DNA of 18,788 nt from Flavobacteriaceae bacterium UBA7433 (GCA_002477565.1 DLQL01000090.1:1-18788); one strand, 5' to 3'. Positions 1 to 7,482 are shown, counted from the stretch's first letter. The notes: generated from the sequence alone by a model not told the origin. Made by a program: numbers and translations.

Positions 1-582
1 CCTTATGTCGATGTGTTCAAATCAATGGAATCGAAGTTTGGTACTTATTCCATTTTGGGAAATCACGATTATGGGGATTACAAAAAGTGGCCCTCTCGAA
101 AAGCTAAAAAAGAAAATTTTTCTTTGCTGGAACAATTTCAAAAGGAAATGAATTTCAAACTTTTAAAGAACGAGCATATTTGCTTGAAAAAAGGAGCTGA
201 CGAATTGGTGGTTTTGGGTGTCGAAAATTGGGGAAAACCTCCTTTTGTAGCGCATGGAGATCTGGACAATGCCCTCAAAGGGGTCGATGAGAATGCGTTT
301 AAAATCCTCTTGTCTCATGATCCTTCCCATTGGGACGCCAAAGTACTGCCCCACGCAACGAATGTTGACCTGACTCTTTCGGGGCATACCCACGGCATGC
401 AATTTGGCATTGATATCCCTGGATTCAAATGGAGCCCTGTCAAATACAAATACCCTCGCTGGTCAGGTTTGTACCAACAGGGAATGCAGCATTTATACGT
501 AAACAAAGGATTTGGATTTTTAGGTTTTCCAGGTCGAGTAGGAATGTGGCCTGAAATAACAGTGATAGAATTGACATCTTAA
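1..582 (+). CDS. Metallophosphoesterase, calcineurin-like (5' end outside window)
   Basis: The frame is open from base 1, so the gene starts upstream; a GTG at base 13 is internal and should not be taken as the start. About 193 C-terminal residues are visible. Numbering from base 1, GNHD at residues 20-23, SH at 105-106 and GHTHG at 128-132 are the metal-binding blocks of the calcineurin-like phosphoesterase fold, which uses two metal ions to hydrolyse phosphate esters. The ending, with YVNKGFG followed by FPGR and a P-E-I-T strand, resembles YkuE-like membrane-associated phosphoesterases. Those usually carry transmembrane segments in the N-terminal part, which is missing here. The substrate cannot be told from this fragment; a phospholipid or nucleotide-sugar lipid are possibilities only. 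The next gene starts 14 bases downstream on the same strand, so they may share a transcript. Confidence 0.9.
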   Translation, partial: PYVDVFKSMESKFGTYSILGNHDYGDYKKWPSRKAKKENFSLLEQFQKEMNFKLLKNEHICLKKGADELVVLGVENWGKPPFVAHGDLDNALKGVDENAFKILLSHDPSHWDAKVLPHATNVDLTLSGHTHGMQFGIDIPGFKWSPVKYKYPRWSGLYQQGMQHLYVNKGFGFLGFPGRVGMWPEITVIELTS

Positions 583-596
583 TTACCCCTTGGATT

Positions 597-1136
597 ATGG
601 AAAGGAAGCGAAAAGAATGGTTGGAAAAATCTTTGGAAATTTTGGAAAAAAAAATGATTAGAAGGGGAGCAGACTTAGTTGCATTGGAATTGGAAATGGA
701 AAAGAGAAAAACCCTTTTCAACAGTTTGAAAAAAAGCCATCAAGTACCTCCGATTTCGAAAAAATCCATTGTTGGGCAATACCATGTAGTGGGCAGCCAT
801 GCTGACAACAATTTTAAAGGGTATGAAGGACTGTTGAGTTTGTCTTATGAAAAACATCAAATTCGTGCGACTTGGCAAATTGAAAACGAAGAGCTGCATT
901 GTGGTTATGGGATGATTTTTAGCAATGTACTCTGCTTGAATTTTTCTTACGAAGTAAAAGAGGCAGTATACCATGGGATCGTTGCCTATGAATTCTTATC
1001 TGAGGACAGCATTTCAGGAATCTGGACGGAACAAATAATAGACAGTTTGGGGATGGAATTTGGTCGCAAATTGTCCCGCTTTGACCAACACTCCGATTCA
1101 TTTCAAAACACCACAGTAAATGAAACTTTAAAATAA
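597..1136 (+). CDS. Conserved-looking hypothetical protein, charged coil plus beta-rich domain
   Basis: This 179-residue protein belongs to no family I can name with confidence. Residues 1-50 are highly charged (many K, E and R) and probably form an alpha-helical coil. From about residue 57 the sequence becomes a series of short strands with regularly placed glycines: GQYHV, GYEGLLSL, ATWQI, GYGMIF, then GIVAYEF, a D-S-I-S-G-IW turn, and GMEFGRKL. This pattern of paired strands with aromatic residues suggests a small beta-barrel or beta-sandwich, and I recall similar glycine/tryptophan spacing in uncharacterised bacterial proteins. There is no signal peptide or membrane segment. The ATG at 597 is the first in frame and lies 14 bases after the phosphoesterase stop, so co-transcription is plausible. 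No Shine-Dalgarno sequence is present, as is usual in this phylum. The gene is probably real; its function is unknown. Confidence 0.8.
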   Translation: MERKRKEWLEKSLEILEKKMIRRGADLVALELEMEKRKTLFNSLKKSHQVPPISKKSIVGQYHVVGSHADNNFKGYEGLLSLSYEKHQIRATWQIENEELHCGYGMIFSNVLCLNFSYEVKEAVYHGIVAYEFLSEDSISGIWTEQIIDSLGMEFGRKLSRFDQHSDSFQNTTVNETLK

Positions 1137-1170
1137 GGGAGGCAACTATTTTTATATCAATATAAAATGG

Positions 1171-1178
1171 TACTTTTG
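1171..1178 (+). promoter_or_regulatory. Putative Bacteroidota -7 element for typA
   Basis: TACTTTTG matches the Bacteroidota primary sigma factor -7 consensus TAnnTTTG exactly and ends 18 bases before the typA ATG, a spacing typical of short flavobacterial leaders. No clear TTG box is found 17-23 bases upstream, only a T-rich stretch around 1149-1155, so the call is moderate. Confidence 0.5.
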
Positions 1179-1196
1179 CAACCTTAAAATTCTTGT

Positions 1197-2966
1197 ATGC
1201 AAATTAGAAATATTGCTATTATAGCACACGTTGACCACGGAAAGACAACTTTGGTTGATAAAATCATCGACCAAGCAAAGGTTTTGGATGAAAGAAAAGA
1301 ACGAACCGATCTTTTATTGGACAACAACGATTTGGAACGTGAAAGAGGCATTACCATTCTTTCCAAAAACGTTTCCATTCAATACAAAAACACAAAAATA
1401 AATGTAATTGACACTCCCGGCCATGCCGATTTTGGAGGAGAAGTAGAGCGTGTCTTAAAGATGGCTGACGGTGTGTTGCTTTTGGTTGACGCCTTTGAAG
1501 GACCAATGCCTCAAACACGTTTTGTTTTGGGAAAAGCGTTGGAACTGGGTCTGACACCAATTGTGGTGGTAAACAAAGTAGACAAAGAGAATTGTACACC
1601 AGATATCGTACATGAAAAAGTATTTGACCTGATGTTTGCTCTAGAAGCAACCGAAGAACAATTGGACTTTACTACGATATATGGTTCTGCCAAAAACAAT
1701 TGGATGAGCACTGATTGGAAAGACCAAACGTCGGACATTGTTCCCTTGTTAGATGCGGTTTTGGAATCCATTCCAGAATCTCCATACAACGAAGGAACTC
1801 CTCAAATGCAAATTACATCTTTGGACTTTTCTTCTTTTACAGGTAGAATTGCCATCGGACGAATTTTTAGAGGAAATCTTGAAGTAGCCAAAGATTATAC
1901 CCTTTGCAAAGCAGACGGTTCTACTAAAAAAGTAAGAATTAAAGAATTGCACGTTTTTGAAGGGATGGGCAAAGCCCAAGTAGACAAAGTTCGATGCGGA
2001 GATATCTGTGCCATCACAGGGCTTGACGGATTTGAAATTGGAGATACCATTGCGGATTTAGAAAATCCAGAAGCCTTGCCAAGAACTGAAATTGATCAAC
2101 CAACCATGAGCATGTTGTTTACCATCAACAACTCACCTTTCTTTGGAAAGGAAGGAAAGTTTGTTACTTCCCGCCACCTGAGAGACCGTTTGTTTAAAGA
2201 AATGGAGAAAAATTTGGCCTTGAGAGTCGACACAACCGATTCTGAAGACAAATTCAATGTGTTTGGGAGGGGTGTGCTGCACTTGTCCGTATTGATTGAG
2301 ACCATGCGTCGAGAAGGGTACGAATTGCAAGTGGGACGCCCACAAGTGATTTTAAAAGAAATTGACGGAAAAAAACACGAGCCTTTTGAAACCCTGGTCA
2401 TCGATGTGCCCGAAGAAGTAGCTTCCAAAGCAATCAACTTGGTGTCTTTGAGAAAAGGAGATTTGCTGGTCATGGAACCAAAGGGAGATTTGCAACACTT
2501 AGAATTCAATATCCCCTCAAGAGGGTTGATTGGGTTGCGTAATAAAATTTTAACGGCCACTGCAGGTCAAGCTATTGTCAACCATCGTTTTAGTGAGTAT
2601 GGACCTTACAAAGGTGAGTTTTCTGACGAACTGAAAGGTGCCATTGTTTCTTCTGCAGCTGGAAAAGCAACTGCCTATGCATTGGATCGTTTGCAAGACA
2701 GAGGTCGCTTTTTTATTGACATCAACGAGGAGATTTACATCGGTCAAGTGATTGGTGAAAATAGCAAATCAGAAGACATGGCAGTTAATTTGATCAAAGG
2801 AAAGCAATTGACAAACATGCGTAAATCCGGAACAGATGACGCGATGAAAATTGCTCCTAAAGTAGATTTCTCTTTGGAAGAATGTATGGAATACATTCGA
2901 GTAGACGAATATTTGGAAGTGACTCCAGAAAGTCTTCGAATGCGAAAAATGGTTTTTAAGGGCTAA
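1197..2966 (+). CDS. typA: Translational GTPase TypA/BipA
   Basis: TypA/BipA is a ribosome-binding translational GTPase related to EF-G and LepA, implicated in ribosome assembly and growth under stress and cold. At 589 residues it has close to the usual family length. The G domain is intact: the P-loop segment AHVDHGKTTL near residues 10-19, the switch I block ERERGITI near 47-54, DTPGHADFGGEV from residue 72, and NKVD at 126-129. Domain II follows at roughly 200-290, then the EF-G III/V-like region, and the family-specific C-terminal domain from about residue 480, containing the AAGKATAYALDRLQDRGRFF segment. The ATG at 1197 is placed correctly, just before the first strand of the G domain and shortly after a TAnnTTTG promoter element. 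A strong hairpin terminator follows 48 bases after the stop, so typA is probably monocistronic. Confidence 0.98.
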   Translation: MQIRNIAIIAHVDHGKTTLVDKIIDQAKVLDERKERTDLLLDNNDLERERGITILSKNVSIQYKNTKINVIDTPGHADFGGEVERVLKMADGVLLLVDAFEGPMPQTRFVLGKALELGLTPIVVVNKVDKENCTPDIVHEKVFDLMFALEATEEQLDFTTIYGSAKNNWMSTDWKDQTSDIVPLLDAVLESIPESPYNEGTPQMQITSLDFSSFTGRIAIGRIFRGNLEVAKDYTLCKADGSTKKVRIKELHVFEGMGKAQVDKVRCGDICAITGLDGFEIGDTIADLENPEALPRTEIDQPTMSMLFTINNSPFFGKEGKFVTSRHLRDRLFKEMEKNLALRVDTTDSEDKFNVFGRGVLHLSVLIETMRREGYELQVGRPQVILKEIDGKKHEPFETLVIDVPEEVASKAINLVSLRKGDLLVMEPKGDLQHLEFNIPSRGLIGLRNKILTATAGQAIVNHRFSEYGPYKGEFSDELKGAIVSSAAGKATAYALDRLQDRGRFFIDINEEIYIGQVIGENSKSEDMAVNLIKGKQLTNMRKSGTDDAMKIAPKVDFSLEECMEYIRVDEYLEVTPESLRMRKMVFKG

Positions 2967-3013
2967 TACACGAATAAGAGGGAATCAGCTCTTTTTAGCA
3001 CAATTATAATTGC

Positions 3014-3055
3014 AAAGCTTCCATTTTCATCTAATGAAAATGGAAGCTTTTTTTT
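3014..3055 (+). terminator. Intrinsic terminator of typA
   Basis: A perfect 17-base-pair stem pairs 3014-3030 (AAAGCTTCCATTTTCAT) with 3034-3050. It closes a three-base loop (CTA; effectively five bases once the last A-T pair opens) and is followed by five more T, making an eight-T tract with the stem end. It lies 48 bases after the typA stop. On the minus strand no T tract follows the stem, so it is directional. Confidence 0.93.
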
Positions 3056-3204
3056 AGCAATATTCAGTTTTTGCACGTTATTTTATAAATAAATGTTTAT
3101 TTCTTATTTTTTTTTCTTAAATTTAAAAGGAATTACAATTTGTGATTTAGATTTATAGTTAAGTAAAGATTATAGAATTTGTGGGGGATTTTATAATTTT
3201 GTTG

Positions 3205-3233
3205 AACCTCTTGCTTCGGCAAGGGGTTTTTTT
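3205..3233 (+). terminator. Second intrinsic terminator, UUCG tetraloop
   Basis: AACCTCTTGC (3205-3214) pairs with GCAAGGGGTT (3219-3228) through ten pairs, one of them G-T, around a TTCG loop closed by C-G, the very stable UUCG tetraloop. Seven consecutive T (3227-3233) follow. It is a textbook rho-independent terminator on the plus strand. No gene is visible between it and the typA terminator 150 bases upstream, so what it terminates is unclear: read-through from typA or an unannotated short RNA. Confidence 0.9.
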
Positions 3234-3298
3234 GTACGAGTAACTTAGGGCTCGTTTTCAAAAATTTTGAATTTTGTGTCAAGAAAATATTTTTTAAA

Positions 3299-4645
3299 TC
3301 AGCTTTCCTCAGCTCTTTCGATGACTTCAATAGGCAATGCTTTTTTTGCTTTTGCACCGAGTTTTTTAATTTTTTGAACACTTGTGATCAAGTTGCCTTT
3401 TCCATCAATCAATTTGTTCATCGCACTGTCGTACTCTTTTTTTGCGTCTTCCATTTTTCTGCCGACTTTGATTAGGTCTTGCCACAAGCCTTCGAACTTG
3501 TCGTAAAGTGCACCTGCCTGTCGCGCGATCTCAATGGCGTTTCTCTGTTGCTTTTCGTTTTGCCACATGCTGTCTATGGTGCGCAAGGTGGCCAAAAGAG
3601 TAGCGGGTGTAACGATGACAATATTTTTGACAAAGGCTTTGTTGTAGAGCTCGTTGTCTGACTCCAAAGCCACTCCAAATGCGGGTTCAATGGGGACAAA
3701 CAGCAAGACAAAATCTGGCGATTCGATTTGGTGTAAATCTTCATATTTCTTTGCACTCAATTGATCCACATGTCTTCGCAAGGAATTTACATGTTCTTTT
3801 AAGAAAACCGCTCTCTCTTCTTCAGTATCTGTGTTTACGTATTGCTCGTAAGCGGTCAATGAGACTTTGGAGTCAATCACCATCTTTCTGTTGTCCGGTA
3901 AGTTGATGATGACATCTGGGCGCAATCTTTTTTTATTTTCAACACCTGACACTTCAAAGCTTTTTTCCAAGTCGTATTCCCGCCCTTTTTCAAGTCCTGA
4001 TTTTTCCAAGACGCTTTCCAAGATCATCTCTCCCCAATTTCCTTGGGTTTTGCTGTCTCCTTTGAGTGCTTTGGTGAGGTTTACGGCCTCTTTGCTCATT
4101 TTTAAATTCAAATCTCTCAGCCCCTCAATTTGAGTTTTCAGTGTAGCATGTCTTCCAATGCTTTCTTTGTTGGTGTCTTCGACTTTTTTTTCAAAGTCTT
4201 GGATTTTATCTTGTAAGGGAGTTAAAATTTGTTTGAGGTTTTCTTTGTTTTGCAGTGTAAATTTGTTGGTTTTTTCCTCCAAAATCTTGTTGGCTAAATT
4301 TTCAAATTCCTTGTTGAATTTTTCATGTAGCTTGTCTATCTCTTCTTTGTTTTCTTGTAGCTTTTCCTCATTGTTTTTTAAGGCAGCTTCCCCTTTGGTG
4401 ACTTCTATGGTGAGTTCCTTGTTTTGTTCACGCAATTGCTCCAAGGCCTTGTCTTTTTCATGTCGAAGCCGTTCCAATTTTTCTTCTCCTTCCTTCGTTG
4501 TTTGCTCGAAGCCTGTTTTTTCAACTTCTTGGAGTTTCAATTGGTGTTTTTTTTCTAATGTCAATTTGGAGATCAAATTTCCAAAATAGAAGCCAACTGC
4601 CATCAGTAGTATTCCGATGATCGAATAAAGAACCGTTTCACTCAT
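3299..4645 (-). CDS. rmuC: DNA recombination protein RmuC
   Basis: RmuC-family proteins carry a predicted nuclease-like domain behind a membrane anchor and coiled coil. In E. coli, rmuC loss increases inversions at short inverted repeats. This 448-residue protein shows the full architecture. A single N-terminal transmembrane helix spans about residues 5-26. A long E/K/Q-rich coiled coil covers roughly 30-190. The conserved core begins with GNWGEMILE near residue 200, then GREYDLEKSF, RLRPDVIINLPD and VIDSKVSLTAYEQY near 253-266; the D and the D-S-K are the restriction-endonuclease-like residues. The tail is basic. The ATG at 4645 sits immediately before the membrane helix. A possible promoter element lies about 55 bases upstream, and the gap of 92 bases to the preceding gene fits separate transcription. 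No obvious terminator follows. Confidence 0.95.
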   Translation of the reverse strand: MSETVLYSIIGILLMAVGFYFGNLISKLTLEKKHQLKLQEVEKTGFEQTTKEGEEKLERLRHEKDKALEQLREQNKELTIEVTKGEAALKNNEEKLQENKEEIDKLHEKFNKEFENLANKILEEKTNKFTLQNKENLKQILTPLQDKIQDFEKKVEDTNKESIGRHATLKTQIEGLRDLNLKMSKEAVNLTKALKGDSKTQGNWGEMILESVLEKSGLEKGREYDLEKSFEVSGVENKKRLRPDVIINLPDNRKMVIDSKVSLTAYEQYVNTDTEEERAVFLKEHVNSLRRHVDQLSAKKYEDLHQIESPDFVLLFVPIEPAFGVALESDNELYNKAFVKNIVIVTPATLLATLRTIDSMWQNEKQQRNAIEIARQAGALYDKFEGLWQDLIKVGRKMEDAKKEYDSAMNKLIDGKGNLITSVQKIKKLGAKAKKALPIEVIERAEES

Positions 4646-4700
4646 GTGTGCTGTTTTAAAGAGGTTTAGTTAGGGAGGCATTTGCCGTTCCAATACGTTA

Positions 4701-4708
4701 CAAATTTA
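4701..4708 (-). promoter_or_regulatory. Putative -7 element for rmuC
   Basis: Read on the minus strand, TAAATTTG fits TAnnTTTG and lies about 55 bases before the rmuC ATG, inside the 92-base gap after the exported hypothetical gene. No TTG box was found at the expected 17-23 base spacing, so this rests on one half of the promoter. Confidence 0.4.
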
Positions 4709-4737
4709 ATGGAATTTTTAGGACTCGATACCAGTTG

Positions 4738-5184
4738 TCAAAGAAGTTCTGTATTTTTTAAAATGGTTTTTTTGTAATCGGAGGGAAGGGAGCTGTTTTT
4801 TAAATGTTTCAACACATAGATCCTGTCTTGGAAAAGATTTGCGTTGTATTTTAAAAAAGAGGGACATGTTCGCTGAACGAGCATGCGCAGGTATTTTGCC
4901 TCCAAATGCTGGGGGTTTTTTTTGATGAATTCTTCCAGTTTTTCCTTTCCAAAAGTAAAGTGATTGATTTTTTGATGTGGCCAAAACGCGTTTTTTGCAA
5001 GTAGCATATGAGCTGTAAACAAATAGGGTTTGATGTCTTCACAGTTCGTGCCCTCGTAGGTTTTGAGAAAGCGTTTTATTTGACCGGTCGTTTCCAACGT
5101 ATGAAACTCTTGTTGCATCTTTTCTCTTTGCGAGCAGTGGGGGGAAGACAAGAATAAAATAAAACTTAGAAAGAAAGAGGTCAT
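4738..5184 (-). CDS. Exported hypothetical protein, helical
   Basis: This 148-residue protein starts with a hydrophobic stretch (residues 3-14, TSFFLSFILFLSS), which looks like a signal peptide or anchor, although the n-region lacks the usual lysine or arginine. C17 follows SPH, which is not a good lipobox, so I do not call it a lipoprotein. The rest is predicted helical: FLKTYEGTNCEDIKPYLFTAHML, then FGKEKLEEFIKKNPQHLEAKYLRMLVQ and PSFLKYNANLFQDR. The K-NPQHLEAKYLR segment is reminiscent of a TPR-like helix pair, and I recall similar uncharacterised proteins in other Bacteroidota. It starts 20 bases after the rnz stop and is probably the last gene of the pyrR-pyrB-STAS-rnz unit. Function unknown. 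Confidence 0.8.
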   Translation of the reverse strand: MTSFFLSFILFLSSPHCSQREKMQQEFHTLETTGQIKRFLKTYEGTNCEDIKPYLFTAHMLLAKNAFWPHQKINHFTFGKEKLEEFIKKNPQHLEAKYLRMLVQRTCPSFLKYNANLFQDRIYVLKHLKNSSLPSDYKKTILKNTELL

Positions 5185-5204
5185 AAGAGTTCCTTTGTGT
5201 AAAG

Positions 5205-6128
5205 CTACGATTTTATTTCAAAAATCTTTCCAGTCTCCGCAAGACTGCAATTTTTATAGATGGTTTGCGCTTCACTTATAAAAGCGTCGAGGTCTTTGTA
5301 TCTGTTGGAAAAATGACCGAGAATCAGATGCGAAACATTTGCTTGGGAAGCGATGTTGGCCGCGTCTTTTGCGGTGGTGTGCTTGGTGATGCTTGCGAGT
5401 TCTTTTTTGTCTTCTAAAAACGTGGATTCGTGGTACAATAAATCGACCCCTTGCAGCAGAGGCACCAATTCGGGTTTGTATGCAGTATCGCTGCAAAAAG
5501 CATAGGAAAGCGCTTTTTTTGGTGGAAAAGTCAACTCGTTGTTGGAGATTGTTGTTTCCCCGTCAGCAGAACGAAAATCTTTTCCTTTTTTTAAGTTGTG
5601 AAAATCGCAAACTTCTATTTCGGGATAGCTGCCAACGGCTTCCATGTTTAGTTTTCGTTCTCCTTTTTTTTCTTTGAATAAAAAACCGTTTGTGTATATC
5701 CTGTGGTCTAGTGGTAGAGTATGTACTTCCACTTTTTTGTCTTCGTAAATCAACTCACTTTCTCTGCTTTCCAATTCGTGAAAAAACAGCTTGTAGTTTG
5801 TCCAAGATTTGCTGTGTTTCAATTGGAGTAGGATGATTTCTTTGAGGCCTTTTGGTCCATAGATATGCAAATCATGTTCTCTGTTGTACAGCCCAAATGT
5901 AGCGATCAATCCAATCAAGCCGAAAAAATGATCGCCGTGCAAATGCGAGATAAAGATGTGTTTGATTTTTGAAAACGAAATTTGATGTCTGCGCAAAAGT
6001 GTTTGTGTACCCTCCCCACAATCAATGAGAAAGTTCCGGGATTTGATTTCAAGATATTGAGCTGTTGGATGGGCATTTTCCCTTGGAGTAGCAGAATGAC
6101 ACCCTAAAATGGTTAATTTGATACTCAT
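5205..6128 (-). CDS. rnz: Ribonuclease Z (tRNA 3' endonuclease)
   Basis: RNase Z is a zinc-dependent beta-lactamase-fold endonuclease that removes 3' trailers from precursor tRNAs. The 307 residues match the short bacterial form. Visible are the N-terminal TPRENAHPTAQYL block, DCGEGTQ near residue 36, the zinc motif HLHGDH at residues 62-67, a histidine in LPLDHR near 142, SDT with D at 214, the YHESTF block, and GHFSNRY with H at 272. This is the complete ligand set, at positions very close to B. subtilis RNase Z. The exosite arm that grips tRNA corresponds to the K-rich segment around residues 150-170. The ATG at 6128 directly precedes the first strand. It lies 55 bases after the STAS-like gene; a short hairpin sits in this gap. 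Likely co-transcribed with pyrB. Confidence 0.97.
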   Translation of the reverse strand: MSIKLTILGCHSATPRENAHPTAQYLEIKSRNFLIDCGEGTQTLLRRHQISFSKIKHIFISHLHGDHFFGLIGLIATFGLYNREHDLHIYGPKGLKEIILLQLKHSKSWTNYKLFFHELESRESELIYEDKKVEVHTLPLDHRIYTNGFLFKEKKGERKLNMEAVGSYPEIEVCDFHNLKKGKDFRSADGETTISNNELTFPPKKALSYAFCSDTAYKPELVPLLQGVDLLYHESTFLEDKKELASITKHTTAKDAANIASQANVSHLILGHFSNRYKDLDAFISEAQTIYKNCSLAETGKIFEIKS

Positions 6129-6183
6129 AGCTGTTTTTCTAAAGTTCCAAAAAAAGGAACTACTATTGATTCATCGCAGGTTT

Positions 6184-6513
6184 TTACAAGCCCAAATCCC
6201 GCTCCATCGTATCCATGTCCAAAATGTCTTGGGCTTCAATCAATGTGGGGACTACGCTCAACATTTCGTCTTCCAAAGCATCTATTTCAATCGTTTCTGA
6301 AACAAGTACAAATGAAGTGCCTTGTTCTTTTTTAGCAGCGGCCATTTTTGAGAGTACGTTCAAGTTGTCAGGCGACAAATTAAAAGAATGCAGTAGGTTG
6401 ATGACAAGGTGCTCTTTTTGAAATGAATCACTTCTGAGTTCCTTTAAAAAAGCTTCGAAATTCGATTCGGTGGGCTCAAGCAATGTGTGTGTTTCTTTTT
6501 TGAAAACTTGCAT
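6184..6513 (-). CDS. STAS-like small protein upstream of rnz
   Basis: This 109-residue soluble protein has an alternating strand/helix pattern like the STAS (anti-anti-sigma) fold. It runs through an N-terminal strand pair (QVFKKETHTLLEPTE), a helix, a central strand with HLVINLLHSFNLSPDNL, a helix rich in A and K, the strand TSFVLVSETI, and a C-terminal part VVPTLIEAQDILDMDTMERDLG. I recall a similar protein next to rnz in other Flavobacteriia, but I cannot verify this here. The position of the usual phosphorylated Ser/Thr is not certain. A TTG at 6543 could add ten residues, but the ATG at 6513 is preferred because the conserved-looking region starts there. The start is 36 bases after the pyrB stop, so it is likely part of the pyr transcript. 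No partner kinase or sigma factor gene is nearby. Confidence 0.78.
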   Translation of the reverse strand: MQVFKKETHTLLEPTESNFEAFLKELRSDSFQKEHLVINLLHSFNLSPDNLNVLSKMAAAKKEQGTSFVLVSETIEIDALEDEMLSVVPTLIEAQDILDMDTMERDLGL

Positions 6514-6549
6514 AGGATTTGAATAGGACCCGTTTTTGGGCAATTTTTG

Positions 6550-7482
6550 TTAAGAACGTTTGATTTGTTGTGCCAATAAATAGATACAAGCCATTCGAAT
6601 GGCAACGCCATTTTCTACTTGGTCCAAAATGATGGATTGGTCAGAGTCAGCCACGTCACTTGTGATTTCGACACCTCTGTTGATGGGGCCTGGGTGCATC
6701 ACTACAATTTCTTTGTCCAAAGCGTTTAGAATTTTTTTGTTGATCCCAAAAAGTTGTGTGTATTCTCTAATGGAGGGGAAGTAGTTGATGTCCATGCGTT
6801 CGTGCTGGACTCTTAATACATTGGCAACATCACACCATTCTAAGGCTTTTTGCAAATTGGTTTCCACCTGTACGCCTAAACTTTCAATGTGTTTTGGCAT
6901 CAAGGTGGTTGGGCCACACACTTTTACTTCTGCGCCTTGAAGTCTCAGAGCGAAGATGTTTGACAATGCCACACGTGAATGCAGAATGTCCCCGATGATG
7001 ACCACTTTTTTTCCTGCAACTTCTCCCATTTTTTCTCGGATGGAATAAGAGTCTAAAAGCGCTTGGGTAGGGTGTTCGTGGGTGCCATCACCCGCATTGA
7101 TGATTTTGGCATCGACGTGTTGTGCTAAAAACACACCGGCCCCAACATTGGGGTGGCGCATGACTACAATGTCCACCTTCATGGACAAGATATTGTTTAC
7201 CGTATCAATCAGGGTTTCTCCTTTTTTGACAGAGGATTGAGAAGATGAAAAATTGAGTACATCTGCAGAAAGTCTTTTTTCTGCCAGTTCAAAAGACAAT
7301 TTCGTCCGCGTACTGTTTTCAAAAAATAAATTAGCAATTGTGATGTCCCTTAGAGACGGGACTTTTTTGATCGGTCTGTTGATCACTTCTTTGAAGTGGT
7401 CAGCTGTCTCAAAGATCAAATTCAAATCTTCTTTTGTCAGGTCTTTTATTCCGAGCAAATTATTGACACTTAATGTTTTCAT
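6550..7482 (-). CDS. pyrB: Aspartate carbamoyltransferase catalytic subunit
   Basis: PyrB joins carbamoyl phosphate and L-aspartate to make carbamoyl-aspartate, the second step of de novo pyrimidine synthesis, in the cytoplasm. At 310 residues it has the normal catalytic-chain length. The carbamoyl-phosphate loop STRTKLSF starts at S57, followed by the SVKKGETLIDT loop near residue 87, HPTQALLDSY near 138, GDILHSRVALSN, and the C-terminal VMHPGPINRGVE aspartate-site block. The regulatory subunit gene pyrI is not adjacent, so the enzyme may work as a catalytic trimer only, with control through PyrR. The ATG at 7482 lies four bases after the pyrR stop, which points to translational coupling. 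Confidence 0.98.
   Translation of the reverse strand: MKTLSVNNLLGIKDLTKEDLNLIFETADHFKEVINRPIKKVPSLRDITIANLFFENSTRTKLSFELAEKRLSADVLNFSSSQSSVKKGETLIDTVNNILSMKVDIVVMRHPNVGAGVFLAQHVDAKIINAGDGTHEHPTQALLDSYSIREKMGEVAGKKVVIIGDILHSRVALSNIFALRLQGAEVKVCGPTTLMPKHIESLGVQVETNLQKALEWCDVANVLRVQHERMDINYFPSIREYTQLFGINKKILNALDKEIVVMHPGPINRGVEITSDVADSDQSIILDQVENGVAIRMACIYLLAQQIKRS

Larger units (their letters stand above)
2967..3298. other. Gene-free AT-rich spacer between typA and rmuC
   Basis: This 332-base stretch separates the typA stop from the rmuC stop on the opposite strand. It holds a perfect 12-base palindrome (CAATTATAATTG, 3001-3012) directly before the typA terminator, the typA terminator itself, an AT-only dyad (AAATAAA/TTTATTT around 3087-3102), and a second GC-rich intrinsic terminator at 3205-3233. 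I see no convincing coding sequence; the only short plus-strand reading frame (ATG at 3093, about 21 codons) is composed of AT-rich low-information codons. No tRNA-like fold was recognised. No clear minus-strand terminator for rmuC is present. Confidence 0.7.

Noticed and set aside
2096..2560. 154-codon minus-strand open frame inside typA
   Set aside because: It is antisense to a fully conserved stretch of TypA and has no family features; a shadow of the real gene.
3257..3271. TTCAAAATTTTTGAA-type dyad after rmuC as its terminator
   Set aside because: AT-only stem with a one-base centre cannot form a stable RNA hairpin; rmuC termination remains unexplained.
4158..4589. 143-codon plus-strand open frame inside rmuC, rich in S, F and L
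   Set aside because: It is the reverse of the K/E-rich coiled-coil codons of RmuC, a common artefact.
6514..6543. TTG start at 6543 for the STAS-like gene
   Set aside because: The added ten residues (PKNGSYSNP) look like spacer translation; the ATG at 6513 precedes the structured region.
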